The notes below the pieces were generated by a model. That model worked only from the letters and a program-made list of their open reading frames with translations, was not told where the DNA came from and did not search any database. Shown piece after piece: positions 19,700 through 28,022 of a stretch of DNA of 64,000 nucleotides. Position 1 is the stretch's first letter, and each line of letters starts with the position of its first letter. A program made the translations under genes and the position numbers. Location of the stretch: positions 1 to 64,000 of the forward strand of contig NZ_BOPF01000048.1 in the NCBI RefSeq assembly GCF_016863615.1. The letters are read 5' to 3'. Origin of the DNA: Virgisporangium aliadipatigenens (GTDB taxonomy: Bacteria; Actinomycetota; Actinomycetes; Mycobacteriales; Micromonosporaceae).

Positions 19700-20461
19700 T
19701 CAGCGCCGCAGCCGGGTCGGATTTCCCGGCCCGCTGCGGCGCACGAGCCACGCGTCGGTGATGTGCGCGAACATCGCGGCCGCCGCACCGGCGGGGTCAC
19801 CGGCGGCGATGCGTTCGTAGATGCGCCGGTGACCGGCGTTGGAGGCGACGCACAGCGCGCGCGCTGTGCGGCCCACGTAACGCGCGGAGTGGATGACCTG
19901 GCCCTGCAGGGAGGCGACCACGGCGCGCGCGATCCGGTTTCCGGAGGCCCGCATGATGACGTCGTGGAACGCCCGGTCGTGTTCCTCGTACGTCGCGGGG
20001 TCGTCGACCAGCTCGTCCATCCGGTCGACGAGCTCGCGCAGCCGTCCGAGCGTCTCCTCGTCGGACTGGCGGGCGGCCACGTCGGCCATGTCCGACTCGA
20101 GCAGCCGTCGGGTGACCACGAGATCGTCGAGCACGGCGAGCGTCTCGTCCTCGGCGATGGTGGCCGCCAGCACCATCTCGTCCAGCAGGTTCCACCTCGA
20201 CGGCGGCGTCACGATCGTGCCGGCGCCCTGGCGGACCTGGACGAGACCCTTCTCCTGGAGGATCTTGACCGCCTCCCGGGCGACGGTGCGACTGACCGAG
20301 AACGTCTCGCACAGGGCGGGCTCCGGCGGCAGCGGCGTGCCCGGCGGGTGGTGCCCGCGCACGATCCGTCCGACCAGTTCGGCGGTGACGGCGCGCCCGA
20401 GGTTGGCCGGCCGGCGGGTCCACGCGAGCGCCTCCGCGGCGGCCCTCTGCGGTGTGCTCAT
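19700..20461 (-). CDS. GntR-family regulator with FCD domain
   Basis: Predicted protein of 253 aa. The N-terminal winged helix (about 17-85) has PPEPALCETFSVSRTVAREAVKILQEKGLV, given here by its core SRTVAREAVKILQEKGLV. The C-terminal all-helical FCD ligand domain (about 105-230) shows the metal-binding pattern DRAFHDVIMRASGN and the late GHRRIYERIAAGDP His block. FCD-type GntR proteins usually respond to sugar acids. It follows the GH141-like gene convergently and is the only regulator near the GH59/GH141-like divergon, whose CATACGTC-type palindromes resemble FCD-GntR operators. The start at 20461 has GGAGGAGA before it. Confidence 0.9.
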   Translation of the reverse strand: MSTPQRAAAEALAWTRRPANLGRAVTAELVGRIVRGHHPPGTPLPPEPALCETFSVSRTVAREAVKILQEKGLVQVRQGAGTIVTPPSRWNLLDEMVLAATIAEDETLAVLDDLVVTRRLLESDMADVAARQSDEETLGRLRELVDRMDELVDDPATYEEHDRAFHDVIMRASGNRIARAVVASLQGQVIHSARYVGRTARALCVASNAGHRRIYERIAAGDPAGAAAAMFAHITDAWLVRRSGPGNPTRLRR

Positions 20462-20582
20462 GTCTCCTCCGAACGGCCGCCCTCGTCGACTTCCGGCGCG
20501 GGCCAGTGTATGTCGACGCATTGACGGCCGACGTTCGCTGCCGTTGCGGGCCGCCCGGGGCCGCGGCGTGCGCGCCGGTGGT

Positions 20583-21980
20583 TCAGCCGGGGAAGGGCCG
20601 GTTGAACCGTTCGGGAGCGAAGGGGATGTACCGGCCGGCGGGCCCACCGGGGACGACCGCGGCGGCCCGGGCGTTCATGGCGCGCGGGCCGGTGTCGGGC
20701 CAGTGCCCGCCGCGCAGGCGGTCGACCATGACCGAGATCGCGGCCACCTGTTCGGCCGGCGTGAAGGCGCAGTGGCCGGCGGACTCCACATAGGACTGTC
20801 GCAGCAGCCGGCCGTTGCCGTGCGCGCGCACGATCGCCTCGTAGGACTGCTGCTGGGCCACCGTCGAGATCTGGTCGCCGACGTTGCTGACCGCGAGGAC
20901 GGGGATGCGCAGGCGGCCGGTGAAGACGATCCCCTCGGCGAAGCGTTCGACGGCGGCGGGGTCGGCCACGGTGCGCGGTGCGGCGTTCAGCCGGGCGAGG
21001 TCGGCGTCCAGGTCCAGGCCGGCCTGCCGGTACAGCCGGCGCACCGCGTCGCGGTACTCCGGCCGCGCGGCCTGCCACTGCCGGGCGTAGTCCACGCCGA
21101 CGTTCCACGACGGGTTGCCGCCGGTGACCTGTTCGATCTGGCGGCGGCTGCTCATCGCCTGGCCGATGTAGGGCAGCGGCCCACCGGCCAGCGCCAGGTA
21201 CATGCCCTCCTGCACCGCCGCGGCGTCGCCGGGATCCGGCCGGGGGGTCGGCGAACCGTCCGGCGCCACACCCCAGCCCGGCAACTGTCCGACGGCGGCG
21301 GACAACGCGATCCGGGCGCGGCCCGGTGCGGTGGCCTGCGCCTGGCCCAGCGCGCCGATCCAGGCCCGCTGGGCCGCCGGCACGTCGGCCGGGATGCCGG
21401 TGACCGGCAGGGTCGTGTCGGGGAAGAGCAACGTCTTGAGCGCGTGGACGGTGTCGAGCTTCTGGTTCCACTGCGCGACGGACCCGCTGAGGCCGCCGCA
21501 GAACGCGACGGCCGCGTCGAAGCGCTGCGGGTGCACCTGTGCGACGCCCGCGGAGACGAATCCGCCCATCGAGTTGCTCGACGCGATCGCCCACCGGACC
21601 CGGCCGAAGGCGGCGGTGAACGCCGCGAGAGCCGCCGCCTGGTTGTCGATCGCCCGGCGGATGTTCCATCCGGTCACCAGGCGGGTGGTGCCGCCGCGGG
21701 CGAAGCCGCGCTCCAGCAGCCGTGCGGTCAGCGGGCTCTCCAGGCCGCCCGCGGCGAAGTCGAGGTCGACCAGGACGATCCGGTTCCAGTCGCGGGGAAC
21801 GGCGAATCGGTACGCGGTGCCGTCGGGCAGCGTTCCCTCGGTGCAGACCGGCTGCGCGGACGACGACGGCAGGCAGGGGGTGGCGTCGGCGGGCGGCGGG
21901 CGGTCGCCGGCCGAGGCCGGCAGCGCGGCGCTCACGCAGAGCGCGGCGGTCAGGACGGCGGTGGACACCAGTCTTCTCAT
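20583..21980 (-). CDS. Secreted alpha/beta hydrolase, specificity unknown
   Basis: Predicted protein of 465 aa with a signal peptide (MRRLVSTAVLTAALCVSAALPASA). It has alpha/beta-hydrolase features: a nucleophile elbow in SSNSMGGF, a large helical insert, LRIPVLAVSNVGDQIS as the likely acid-bearing strand and ESAGHCAFTPAEQ as the catalytic His loop. I recognise no specific esterase family; feruloyl or tannase-like esterases are possible given the surrounding hemicellulases. The start was set at the ATG of 21980, because the in-frame extension upstream lacks signal character. A 15-base GACATA/TATGTC palindrome lies about 40 bases upstream. Confidence 0.75.
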   Translation of the reverse strand: MRRLVSTAVLTAALCVSAALPASAGDRPPPADATPCLPSSSAQPVCTEGTLPDGTAYRFAVPRDWNRIVLVDLDFAAGGLESPLTARLLERGFARGGTTRLVTGWNIRRAIDNQAAALAAFTAAFGRVRWAIASSNSMGGFVSAGVAQVHPQRFDAAVAFCGGLSGSVAQWNQKLDTVHALKTLLFPDTTLPVTGIPADVPAAQRAWIGALGQAQATAPGRARIALSAAVGQLPGWGVAPDGSPTPRPDPGDAAAVQEGMYLALAGGPLPYIGQAMSSRRQIEQVTGGNPSWNVGVDYARQWQAARPEYRDAVRRLYRQAGLDLDADLARLNAAPRTVADPAAVERFAEGIVFTGRLRIPVLAVSNVGDQISTVAQQQSYEAIVRAHGNGRLLRQSYVESAGHCAFTPAEQVAAISVMVDRLRGGHWPDTGPRAMNARAAAVVPGGPAGRYIPFAPERFNRPFPG

Positions 21981-22020
21981 GGCGGGCTCCAGGCGGTAGA
22001 TAGACGACACCGTAACGATC

Positions 22021-22035
22021 GACATAAAATATGTC
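22021..22035. promoter_or_regulatory. Palindrome GACATA-AAA-TATGTC
   Basis: Perfect 6-base arms around AAA, 41-55 bases upstream of the secreted hydrolase start on the minus strand. It overlaps its likely -10 area. It is unlike the other operators in the window, so a separate regulator is likely. Confidence 0.45.
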
Positions 22036-22116
22036 TACTAACGGGTCGGGTGGAGGCCGGTCGGTCGGAGATGGTCCGCCGGGGTGATGACCTTGTAGAT
22101 CCGTGCTTCTGCGTGA

Positions 22117-22163
22117 ATGTTTCGTGCGACGAGTGGCAGATTTTGACACGAACGTCGAAACAT
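22117..22163. promoter_or_regulatory. Spaced inverted repeat ATGTTTCG ... CGAAACAT
   Basis: Perfect 8-base arms at 22117-22124 and 22156-22163, 31 bases apart, flank a TTGACA hexamer (22143-22148). The paired half-sites could let a regulator dimer loop over or occlude this hexamer. The CGAAAC half-site is shared with the xylanase-type boxes at 47196. Confidence 0.4.
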
Positions 22164-22217
22164 AAAGTTCCTGACCTCGATGGCCGGATTTTTGGCGGCG
22201 GTCCGCGTGGCGGCCCG

Positions 22218-22246
22218 TTGACCCGCAAGATGTGCGCGTTAACACT
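22218..22246 (+). promoter_or_regulatory. Possible promoter of the second sugar importer
   Basis: TTGACC at 22218-22223 and a TTAACACT stretch at 22239-22246 give an acceptable 15-17 base spacer depending on which hexamer is read as -10. Confidence 0.35.
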
Positions 22247-22307
22247 CCCGGTGTCAGGCATTGACGTTCGTGATCCTGAAGCTCCGAACCCGCTGATGGA
22301 GGGGCAT

Positions 22308-23561
22308 GTGAAACGCCACGTCGCCGCGGTGGCGGCCCTCGTAGTGGCCGCGTCGCTCGTTGCCGGATGTTCCGGCGACTCGGGCTCCGACCCGAAGACG
22401 TTCGAGTTCTGGTCGTTCACCGGCATCAACCAGAAGGCCGACGTCGAGGTCTACACCAAGGCGCACCCCGACATCAACGTGAAGCTCACCGAGGTCGGCA
22501 GCACCACCGAGACCGCGCAGGCGCTCACCGCCGCGCTCGCCGGCGGGAAGGTCCCGGACCTGGTGCTGATCCAGGGGGACGACCTACCCAAGTTCATGCA
22601 GGCGCCCGACAACTTCCTGGACCTCAACTCCCGGGGCGCCGACAAGATCAAAGGCAACTATCTCGACTGGGTGATGAACCAGTCCACGACCGGCGACGGG
22701 AAGATCATCGGCATTCCGACCGACGTCGGCGGCCTGGCGATCGCCTACCGCACGGACCTGTTCAAGGCCGCGGGGCTGCCGACCGACCGGGACGCCGTCT
22801 CCCGGCTCTGGCCGACCTGGGACGACTTCCTGGAGGTCGGCAAGCGGTACGTCGGCGCGACCGGCAAGCCGTTCCTGGACAACGCGCCGACCAGCGTCTA
22901 CTTCCAGGCGGTCAACCAGGGCACCCAGCGCTACTACACCCCCGAACGCAAGCTCGACTACGGCAACGCCCAGGTGAAGTCGGCCTTCGACCTCACGCTG
23001 AAGTTCCTCGCCGCGAACGTCACCGCGAAGCAGAGCTCGTTCTCGGCGGGCTGGACGGCCGGCATGGACAAGGGCGAGTTCGCCGTCGTGGCGGCCCCGT
23101 CCTGGATGCTCGGCTCGATCCGCACGAACGCCCCCGGCACGGCCGGAAAGTGGGACGTGGCAAGGATTCCCGGCGGTTCCGGGAACTGGGGCGGCAGCTA
23201 CCTCGCGATCCCCAAGCGCGCGAAGAACCCGACCGCCGCGTGGAACTACATCAACGAGATGCAGTCACCGAACGCCCAACTCGAACACTTCCTGACCTCC
23301 GGCGCACTGCCGAGCACGCCTTCGGTCTACGCGGACCCGAAGCTCACCTCCCGCTCGGAGCCGTTCTTCTCGAACGCGCCGATCGGCAAGATCTACACCG
23401 ACTCGGTGACCGGCCTCAAGCCGTTCTACATCGGGCCGGACGACGGACCCATCGGCACCGAGTTCCTCAACGTGCTGGTCAGCGTCGAACAGGGGAAGGT
23501 GCCCCCGGACAAGGCCTGGAGCACCGCGTTGGCCAACGTCAAGAACGCCGTCGAGAAGTGA
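22308..23561 (+). CDS. Sugar ABC transporter substrate-binding lipoprotein (second system)
   Basis: Predicted protein of 417 aa with a lipoprotein signal VAALVVAASLVAGC, so membrane-anchored on the outside. The body is a family 1 solute-binding protein: TFEFWSFTG start, ALTAALAGGKVPDLVLIQGD, GIPTDVGGLAIAYRTDLF, a mid WPTWDDFLEVGKRY block and a late GGSYLAIPKRAKNP segment. The GTG at 22308 is chosen over the ATG at 22296 because GGAGGGG lies directly before it; the ATG has no ribosome site. It is the first gene of a three-gene importer. The sugar is not evident from sequence; neighbours suggest a hemicellulose oligomer. Confidence 0.9.
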   Translation: MKRHVAAVAALVVAASLVAGCSGDSGSDPKTFEFWSFTGINQKADVEVYTKAHPDINVKLTEVGSTTETAQALTAALAGGKVPDLVLIQGDDLPKFMQAPDNFLDLNSRGADKIKGNYLDWVMNQSTTGDGKIIGIPTDVGGLAIAYRTDLFKAAGLPTDRDAVSRLWPTWDDFLEVGKRYVGATGKPFLDNAPTSVYFQAVNQGTQRYYTPERKLDYGNAQVKSAFDLTLKFLAANVTAKQSSFSAGWTAGMDKGEFAVVAAPSWMLGSIRTNAPGTAGKWDVARIPGGSGNWGGSYLAIPKRAKNPTAAWNYINEMQSPNAQLEHFLTSGALPSTPSVYADPKLTSRSEPFFSNAPIGKIYTDSVTGLKPFYIGPDDGPIGTEFLNVLVSVEQGKVPPDKAWSTALANVKNAVEK

Positions 23562-23565
23562 CCTC

Positions 23566-24522
23566 GTGGCGACGATCCTCGACCCGGCCGTCGTCACGCG
23601 CAAACCGCCGCCGGCACCGCACGGAGGCATCCGCGAGAGCGTGCGCGAACGGCTGGCCCCCTACGGCTACATCGCGCCGTTCTTCCTCCTGTTCGCCGTC
23701 TTCGGGCTGTTCCCGCTGCTGTTCACCTTCTACGTCGCGCTGTTCGACTGGAACCCGATCGGGGAGCGCACCTTCGTCGGGCTGGACAACTTCACCCGGC
23801 TCGTCGACGACCCGCGGTTCTGGAACGCGGTACGCAACACCTTCAGCATCTGGGTGCTGTCGACCGTCCCGCAGCTGCTGCTCGCGCTCGGGGTGGCGCA
23901 CCTGCTCAACCACGCACGACTGCGCGCGTCGGGCTTCTTCCGGATGTCGGTGCTCGTCCCGTACATCACCTCCGTCGGCGCCACGACGATCGTCTTCGGG
24001 CAGCTCATCGACCGCGACTACGGGATGGTCAACTGGTTCCTCGAGCTGCTGGGCCTGGCGCACATCGAGTTCACCGCGTCGGTCTGGGGCAGCCACCTGA
24101 CGATCGCCGCGATGGTCATGTGGCGTTGGACGGGGTACAACGCCCTGCTGTACCTCGCCTCGCTGCAGGCCCTGCCGCGGGAGATCTACGAGGCGGCCGC
24201 CGTCGACGGTGCGGGCCAGTGGCGGCAGTTCCGCCACATCACCGTGCCGGCGCTGCGGCCGATCATCGTGTTCACCGTCGTCAACTCCACGATCGGCGGG
24301 CTGCAGATCTTCACCGAGGCGCTGCTGCTCAGTCCGTCGGCGGCGCAGACCTGCGGCGCGGCGCGGCAGTGCCAGACGCTCACCCTGTTCCTCTACGAAC
24401 AGGGTTTCGGGCGCTACCAGTTCGGCTACGGCTCCGCCATCGGTGTGGCGCTGTTCGTCATGGTGGTGATCACCGCATTGGTCAACTTCCTGCTGGTCAG
24501 CCGGTCCCGGGCGGAACGATGA
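23566..24522 (+). CDS. Sugar ABC transporter permease, MalF type
   Basis: Predicted protein of 318 aa with six or so membrane spans. It begins YGYIAPFFLLFAVFGLFPLLFTFYVALFDW (core APFFLLFAVFGLFPLL) and has EAA loop EAAAVDGAGQWRQFRHITVPALRP, the contact site for the ATPase. A GGAARQCQTLTLFLYEQGF-like block and a final hydrophobic span are typical of the family. The GTG start is 4 bases after the binding-protein stop, and its end overlaps the next permease by ATGA. It forms the inner-membrane channel together with that partner. Confidence 0.92.
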   Translation: MATILDPAVVTRKPPPAPHGGIRESVRERLAPYGYIAPFFLLFAVFGLFPLLFTFYVALFDWNPIGERTFVGLDNFTRLVDDPRFWNAVRNTFSIWVLSTVPQLLLALGVAHLLNHARLRASGFFRMSVLVPYITSVGATTIVFGQLIDRDYGMVNWFLELLGLAHIEFTASVWGSHLTIAAMVMWRWTGYNALLYLASLQALPREIYEAAAVDGAGQWRQFRHITVPALRPIIVFTVVNSTIGGLQIFTEALLLSPSAAQTCGAARQCQTLTLFLYEQGFGRYQFGYGSAIGVALFVMVVITALVNFLLVSRSRAER

Positions 24523-25355
24523 CGCGACGACGCTCCGGCCACCGCGTTCCGCTGTGGGTGTACGCCGTGCTGACCGTCTTCTGCGCGATCTCCTACTTCC
24601 CGCTGTACTGGATGTTCGTGGTCGCCACGACCGACTCGGCCACGGCCACCCGGCTGCCGCCGCGGCTCGTGCCGGGCGACAACTTCCTGGACCTGGCGGG
24701 CCTGGTGCTGGAGACGGTGCCTTTCGTGCGGGCACTGGTGAACAGCTTCGTCATCGCCACCGCGATCGGGGTCGGCCAGGCGTTGGTGTGCTCCCTGGCC
24801 GGATTCGCGTTCGCCAAGCTCTCCTTTCCCGGCCGGCACACCCTGTTCGTGATCGTGGTGCTGACCATGACGGTGCCGTTGCAGTTGGCGATCATCCCGC
24901 AATACATGATCATCTCGCGGCTCGGCTGGGTGGACACCCTCCAGGGCGTGATCGTCCCCGGGTTCGTCAACGCGTTCGGCATCTTCTGGATGCGCCAGCA
25001 CATCGTCGCGACGATCAGCGACGAGCTGATGCAGGCGGCCCGGGTGGACGGCGCGACGACCTGGCAGGTGTTCTGGCGGGTGGTCTTCCCGCTGGTCCGG
25101 CCGGGGGCGATCCTGCTCGGACTGTTCGGCTTCGTCTGGGCGTGGAACGACTTCCTGTGGCCGTTCATCGTGCTCAAGTCGCCGGAGCGCTACACCGCCC
25201 AGATCGCCATCAAGGCGCTGCAGAACAGCCGCGACATCGACCTGGGCCTGGCCATGTCCGGCTCGTTCCTGGCGACGTTGCCGCTGCTGGTGCTGTTCGT
25301 CTTCGTCGGGCGGCGGCTGGTCGGCGGAATCATGGAGGGCGCCTTCAAGGGATGA
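24519..25355 (+). CDS. Sugar ABC transporter permease, MalG type
   Basis: Predicted protein of 278 aa. It has MalG features: early YFPLYWMFVVATTDSA, the ALAGFAFAKLSFPGR-like stretch, EAA-type loop MQAARVDGATTWQVFWRVVFPLVRPG, WAWNDFLWPFIVL and the usual end GGIMEGAFKG. ATGA overlap with the MalF-type gene shows coupled translation. The operon has no ATP-binding subunit. The CE3-type esterase gene follows after 35 bases on the same strand and may be in the same transcript. Confidence 0.92.
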   Translation: MTRRRSGHRVPLWVYAVLTVFCAISYFPLYWMFVVATTDSATATRLPPRLVPGDNFLDLAGLVLETVPFVRALVNSFVIATAIGVGQALVCSLAGFAFAKLSFPGRHTLFVIVVLTMTVPLQLAIIPQYMIISRLGWVDTLQGVIVPGFVNAFGIFWMRQHIVATISDELMQAARVDGATTWQVFWRVVFPLVRPGAILLGLFGFVWAWNDFLWPFIVLKSPERYTAQIAIKALQNSRDIDLGLAMSGSFLATLPLLVLFVFVGRRLVGGIMEGAFKG

Positions 25356-25390
25356 CACACATCCGCCCATCTCCCCCCAGGAGGCAGTGC

Positions 25391-26482
25391 ATGTCAGGAA
25401 CACATCGGCTGCTGAGCGCGGCCCTGGCCGTCACACTCGGCATCGTCGGACTCGGCGCGTGGAGCGACGCGGCGACCGCGGAGTCCAACGGAGGCGTCCG
25501 GGTGATGCCGCTCGGCGACTCCATCACCGAGGGCACCCAGGTGCCGGGCGGCTACCGCATCGGTCTGTGGCAACGCCTGGCGTCCGCCGGGTACCGGGTC
25601 GATCTCGTGGGAACGCAGTTCAACGGCCCGTCCTCGCTCGGCGACCACGACCACGAGGGCCATCCCGGCTGGCGCATCGACCAGATCGACGCGAACATCA
25701 CCACCTGGCTGCGCAACACCACCCCGCGCACCGTGCTGCTGCACATCGGCACCAACGACATCCTGCAGAACTACAACGTCGGCGGTGCCCCCGGCCGGCT
25801 CTCGACGCTGGTCGACCGCATCACCGCCGCCGCCCCCAACGCGGACGTCTTCGTCGCCACGATCATCCCGCTCAGCAACTCCGGCCAGGAGGCCGCGGCG
25901 CGCACGTTCAACGCCACGATCCCGGGCATGGTGCAGAGCAAGGTCTCGGCCGGCAAGCGGGTGCACCTGGTCGACATGCACGCCGCGCTCACCACCGGCG
26001 ATCTCATCGACGGCGTCCACCCGACCGCCCAGGGCTACGACAAGATGGCGGCCGCCTGGTACGCGGCCCTGCGCGCGGTACCGGGCACCATCGGCGATCC
26101 CGCCACGGGCACCGGTTCGACGCTGGTCGGCGTCGGGTCGGGGCGCTGCCTCGACGCGCCGAGCGCCACCAACGGCGTCCAGCCGACCGTCCGGGACTGC
26201 ACCGGCGCCGCCAACCAGAGCTGGACGAGCAGCGGCCAGGCGTTGCAGGCGCTCGGCAAGTGCCTCGACTCGCCGACCGGCGCGACGGCCGGGGCCAGGG
26301 CGCAACTGTGGGACTGCCACGGCGGGGCGAACCAGCGCTGGAACCTCAACGCCGACGGCACGATCAGCAACGCGCAGTCCGGCCTCTGCCTCGACGTCAG
26401 CGGCAACGGCACGGCCAACGGCACCGCGGTCATCCTCTGGACCTGCACCGCGGCGTCGAACCAACGCTGGACGAGGCGCTAA
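25391..26482 (+). CDS. Secreted CE3-like GDSL acetylxylan esterase with CBM13
   Basis: Predicted protein of 363 aa. Signal peptide to about residue 30; SGNH hydrolase domain (about 36-225) with block I PLGDSITEGTQVPGGYR, the HIGTNDI block and the DGVHPTAQGYDKMA block V carrying the Asp and His. The PLGDSITEG...GGYR pattern is that of CE3 acetyl xylan esterases. A ricin-type CBM13 (about 240-363) with three repeats ends in NQRWTRR. AGGAGG precedes the ATG at 25391. It should remove acetyl groups from xylan outside the cell, making it accessible to GH10 enzymes. Its stop overlaps the convergent TetR gene by 4 bases. Confidence 0.86.
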   Translation: MSGTHRLLSAALAVTLGIVGLGAWSDAATAESNGGVRVMPLGDSITEGTQVPGGYRIGLWQRLASAGYRVDLVGTQFNGPSSLGDHDHEGHPGWRIDQIDANITTWLRNTTPRTVLLHIGTNDILQNYNVGGAPGRLSTLVDRITAAAPNADVFVATIIPLSNSGQEAAARTFNATIPGMVQSKVSAGKRVHLVDMHAALTTGDLIDGVHPTAQGYDKMAAAWYAALRAVPGTIGDPATGTGSTLVGVGSGRCLDAPSATNGVQPTVRDCTGAANQSWTSSGQALQALGKCLDSPTGATAGARAQLWDCHGGANQRWNLNADGTISNAQSGLCLDVSGNGTANGTAVILWTCTAASNQRWTRR

Positions 26483-27108
26483 CCGCCCGCCCGGTCCCCG
26501 CTCAGGTACCGCGTGACCATGTCGACGAGTTCGTTCTCGAACGTCTCGACCGGCGTGGCGCGCGGTGCCGCCATGAGCTTGTGCGCGTTGACCTCCACGG
26601 TGAACGTGATCAGCCCGGCCGCGGTGTCGAGGTCGCGCACCTTGACGTCCGGGTGCCGGGCGAGCAGGCCGCGCAGCTGGGCCACGCGGGTCCGCTCGTG
26701 CCGGTCGATGGTGTCGGCCAGTTCCCGGGAGAACGGCGCCTCCTCGATCATCATCCGCAGCAGCTGCGGGTCGTCGTCGTGGTTGTCGATCGCGTTGCGC
26801 ACCAGTGCGCGGACCATGTCCCGGAGGCTGCCGGGGGACAGGTCGACCCGATCGGCCTGCGGCCAGGTGCCGCGGTCGATGTGCCGCACGAGCAGCGCGG
26901 CGAGGATGGCGTCCTTGTTCGGGAAGTACTGGTACAGCGATCCGATCGAGATCCGGGCGTGTTCGGCGATGCGGTTGGTGGTCCCGGCCGCGTAGCCGTG
27001 CTCGGCGAAAATGTGAGCAGCTGCGGTGAGGATGCGCTCGCGGGTGAGTGCGGCGCGCACCTGGCGGGGCTTGCGACGCGGGTCGAGGCGGCGGTCGGGC
27101 GACGGCAT
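26479..27108 (-). CDS. TetR-family transcriptional regulator
   Basis: Predicted protein of 209 aa. The N-terminal helix-turn-helix (about 18-65) has ILTAAAHIFAEHGYAAGTTNRIAEHARISIGSLYQYFPNKD, recognised by TTNRIAEHARISIGSLYQYF. The C-terminal ligand domain is not assignable. It is divergent from the siderophore-interacting-type flavoprotein, with a CACA-N7-TGTG palindrome in the short gap. It probably controls that gene, the redox fusion behind it, and itself. Confidence 0.9.
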   Translation of the reverse strand: MPSPDRRLDPRRKPRQVRAALTRERILTAAAHIFAEHGYAAGTTNRIAEHARISIGSLYQYFPNKDAILAALLVRHIDRGTWPQADRVDLSPGSLRDMVRALVRNAIDNHDDDPQLLRMMIEEAPFSRELADTIDRHERTRVAQLRGLLARHPDVKVRDLDTAAGLITFTVEVNAHKLMAAPRATPVETFENELVDMVTRYLSGDRAGG

Positions 27109-27164
27109 CCGTGGTCTCCTGCGGGGCGCTGAAAAGCGAGTAGCCAAAGAGCTGAGCTTTTATT

Positions 27165-27179
27165 CACAATAGCGCTGTG
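27165..27179. promoter_or_regulatory. TetR-type operator CACAATAGCGCTGTG
   Basis: CACA and TGTG arms surround a 7-base centre within the 118-base gap between the tetR gene and the flavoprotein gene. Position and symmetry fit autoregulation; the arms are short, so the call is tentative. Confidence 0.4.
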
Positions 27180-27226
27180 AGCTGCGAAAACAAGACCGGC
27201 AACGGCCGATGATCCCGAAGGTGCGG

Positions 27227-28009
27227 ATGCCCGTGCGGCGTTCGATGATCACCCTGGAGGTGCGCCGCCGGGAGGTTCTCACGCCGGGCTTCGCGAGCGT
27301 CACCCTCGGCGGACCGGCGGTCCGGGATCTCGTCGTCACGGGCGCGGACCAGGCGGTCCGGCTGTTCTTCCCGCGCGGGTCCCGGTCCGCGCTGCGGATG
27401 CCCACGCTGTCGAACGAGGCGTGGATGGCGCAGCTGCTGATGATGCCGAAGTCGACGCGTCCCTGGGTGCGCAACCTGACCGTCCGGCGCGCGCGGCCCG
27501 CCGACAACGAGATCGACATCGAGTTCGCGCTGCACGGCGACTCGCCGATGTCCACCTGGGCGCGGCGGGCCCGGCCGGGCGACCCGGCCGGGATCTTCGA
27601 CATCGGCGCGGTCTACCGGCTGCCGGAGGGCGTGCGGAGCCAGCTGCTGGTCGGCGACGAGAGCGCGCTGCCCGCCGTCCTGTCCATCCTCGACGCGACG
27701 CCGCCCGGGCTCGCCACGGAGGTGTACCTGGAGGTGGCGGCCGCGGCCGACGTCCGCGCCGTCGAGGCCCCCGCCGGCGTGCGGATCCACTGGTTCAGCC
27801 GGGACGGGCGCGACGTGCGGCCCGGCGCCCTGGCCCTGGAGGCGCTGCGCGACGCGACGCTGCCACCCGGCCGCTTCTACACCTGGGTCGCCGGCGAGTC
27901 CCGGCTGGCCACGACGGCGCGCCGGCATCTGGTCAACGACCGGGGGGCGGCCGGGCGCGACGTCTCGTTCGTCGGCTACTGGCGGCTGGGCCGCTCCGCA
28001 CCCGGCTGA
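27227..28009 (+). CDS. Siderophore-interacting-type FAD/NAD(P)H reductase
   Basis: Predicted protein of 260 aa, the size of siderophore-interacting proteins. The N-terminal FAD barrel contains RNLTVRRARPADNEIDIEF (the RxYTxR-like flavin motif appears as RNLTVRR) and HGDSPMSTWARRARPGD. The C-terminal half contains LLVGDESALPAVLSIL and YTWVAGESRLATTARRHLV. Such enzymes reduce ferric siderophores to release iron. The ATG at 27227 has GAAGG 5 bases before it; an ATG at 27209 in the same frame lacks a ribosome site. The redox fusion gene follows 13 bases later, so the pair is an operon. Confidence 0.85.
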   Translation: MPVRRSMITLEVRRREVLTPGFASVTLGGPAVRDLVVTGADQAVRLFFPRGSRSALRMPTLSNEAWMAQLLMMPKSTRPWVRNLTVRRARPADNEIDIEFALHGDSPMSTWARRARPGDPAGIFDIGAVYRLPEGVRSQLLVGDESALPAVLSILDATPPGLATEVYLEVAAAADVRAVEAPAGVRIHWFSRDGRDVRPGALALEALRDATLPPGRFYTWVAGESRLATTARRHLVNDRGAAGRDVSFVGYWRLGRSAPG

Positions 28010-28022
28010 GGAGGCCGCACCC

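Larger units (their letters stand above)
21981..22307. promoter_or_regulatory. 327-base divergent regulatory region (hydrolase / sugar importer)
   Basis: No gene seen. The interval is less GC-rich and contains a palindrome near the hydrolase side, a widely spaced inverted ATGTTTCG/CGAAACAT pair, and a promoter-like TTGACC...TTAACACT before the binding-protein gene. Confidence 0.6.
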
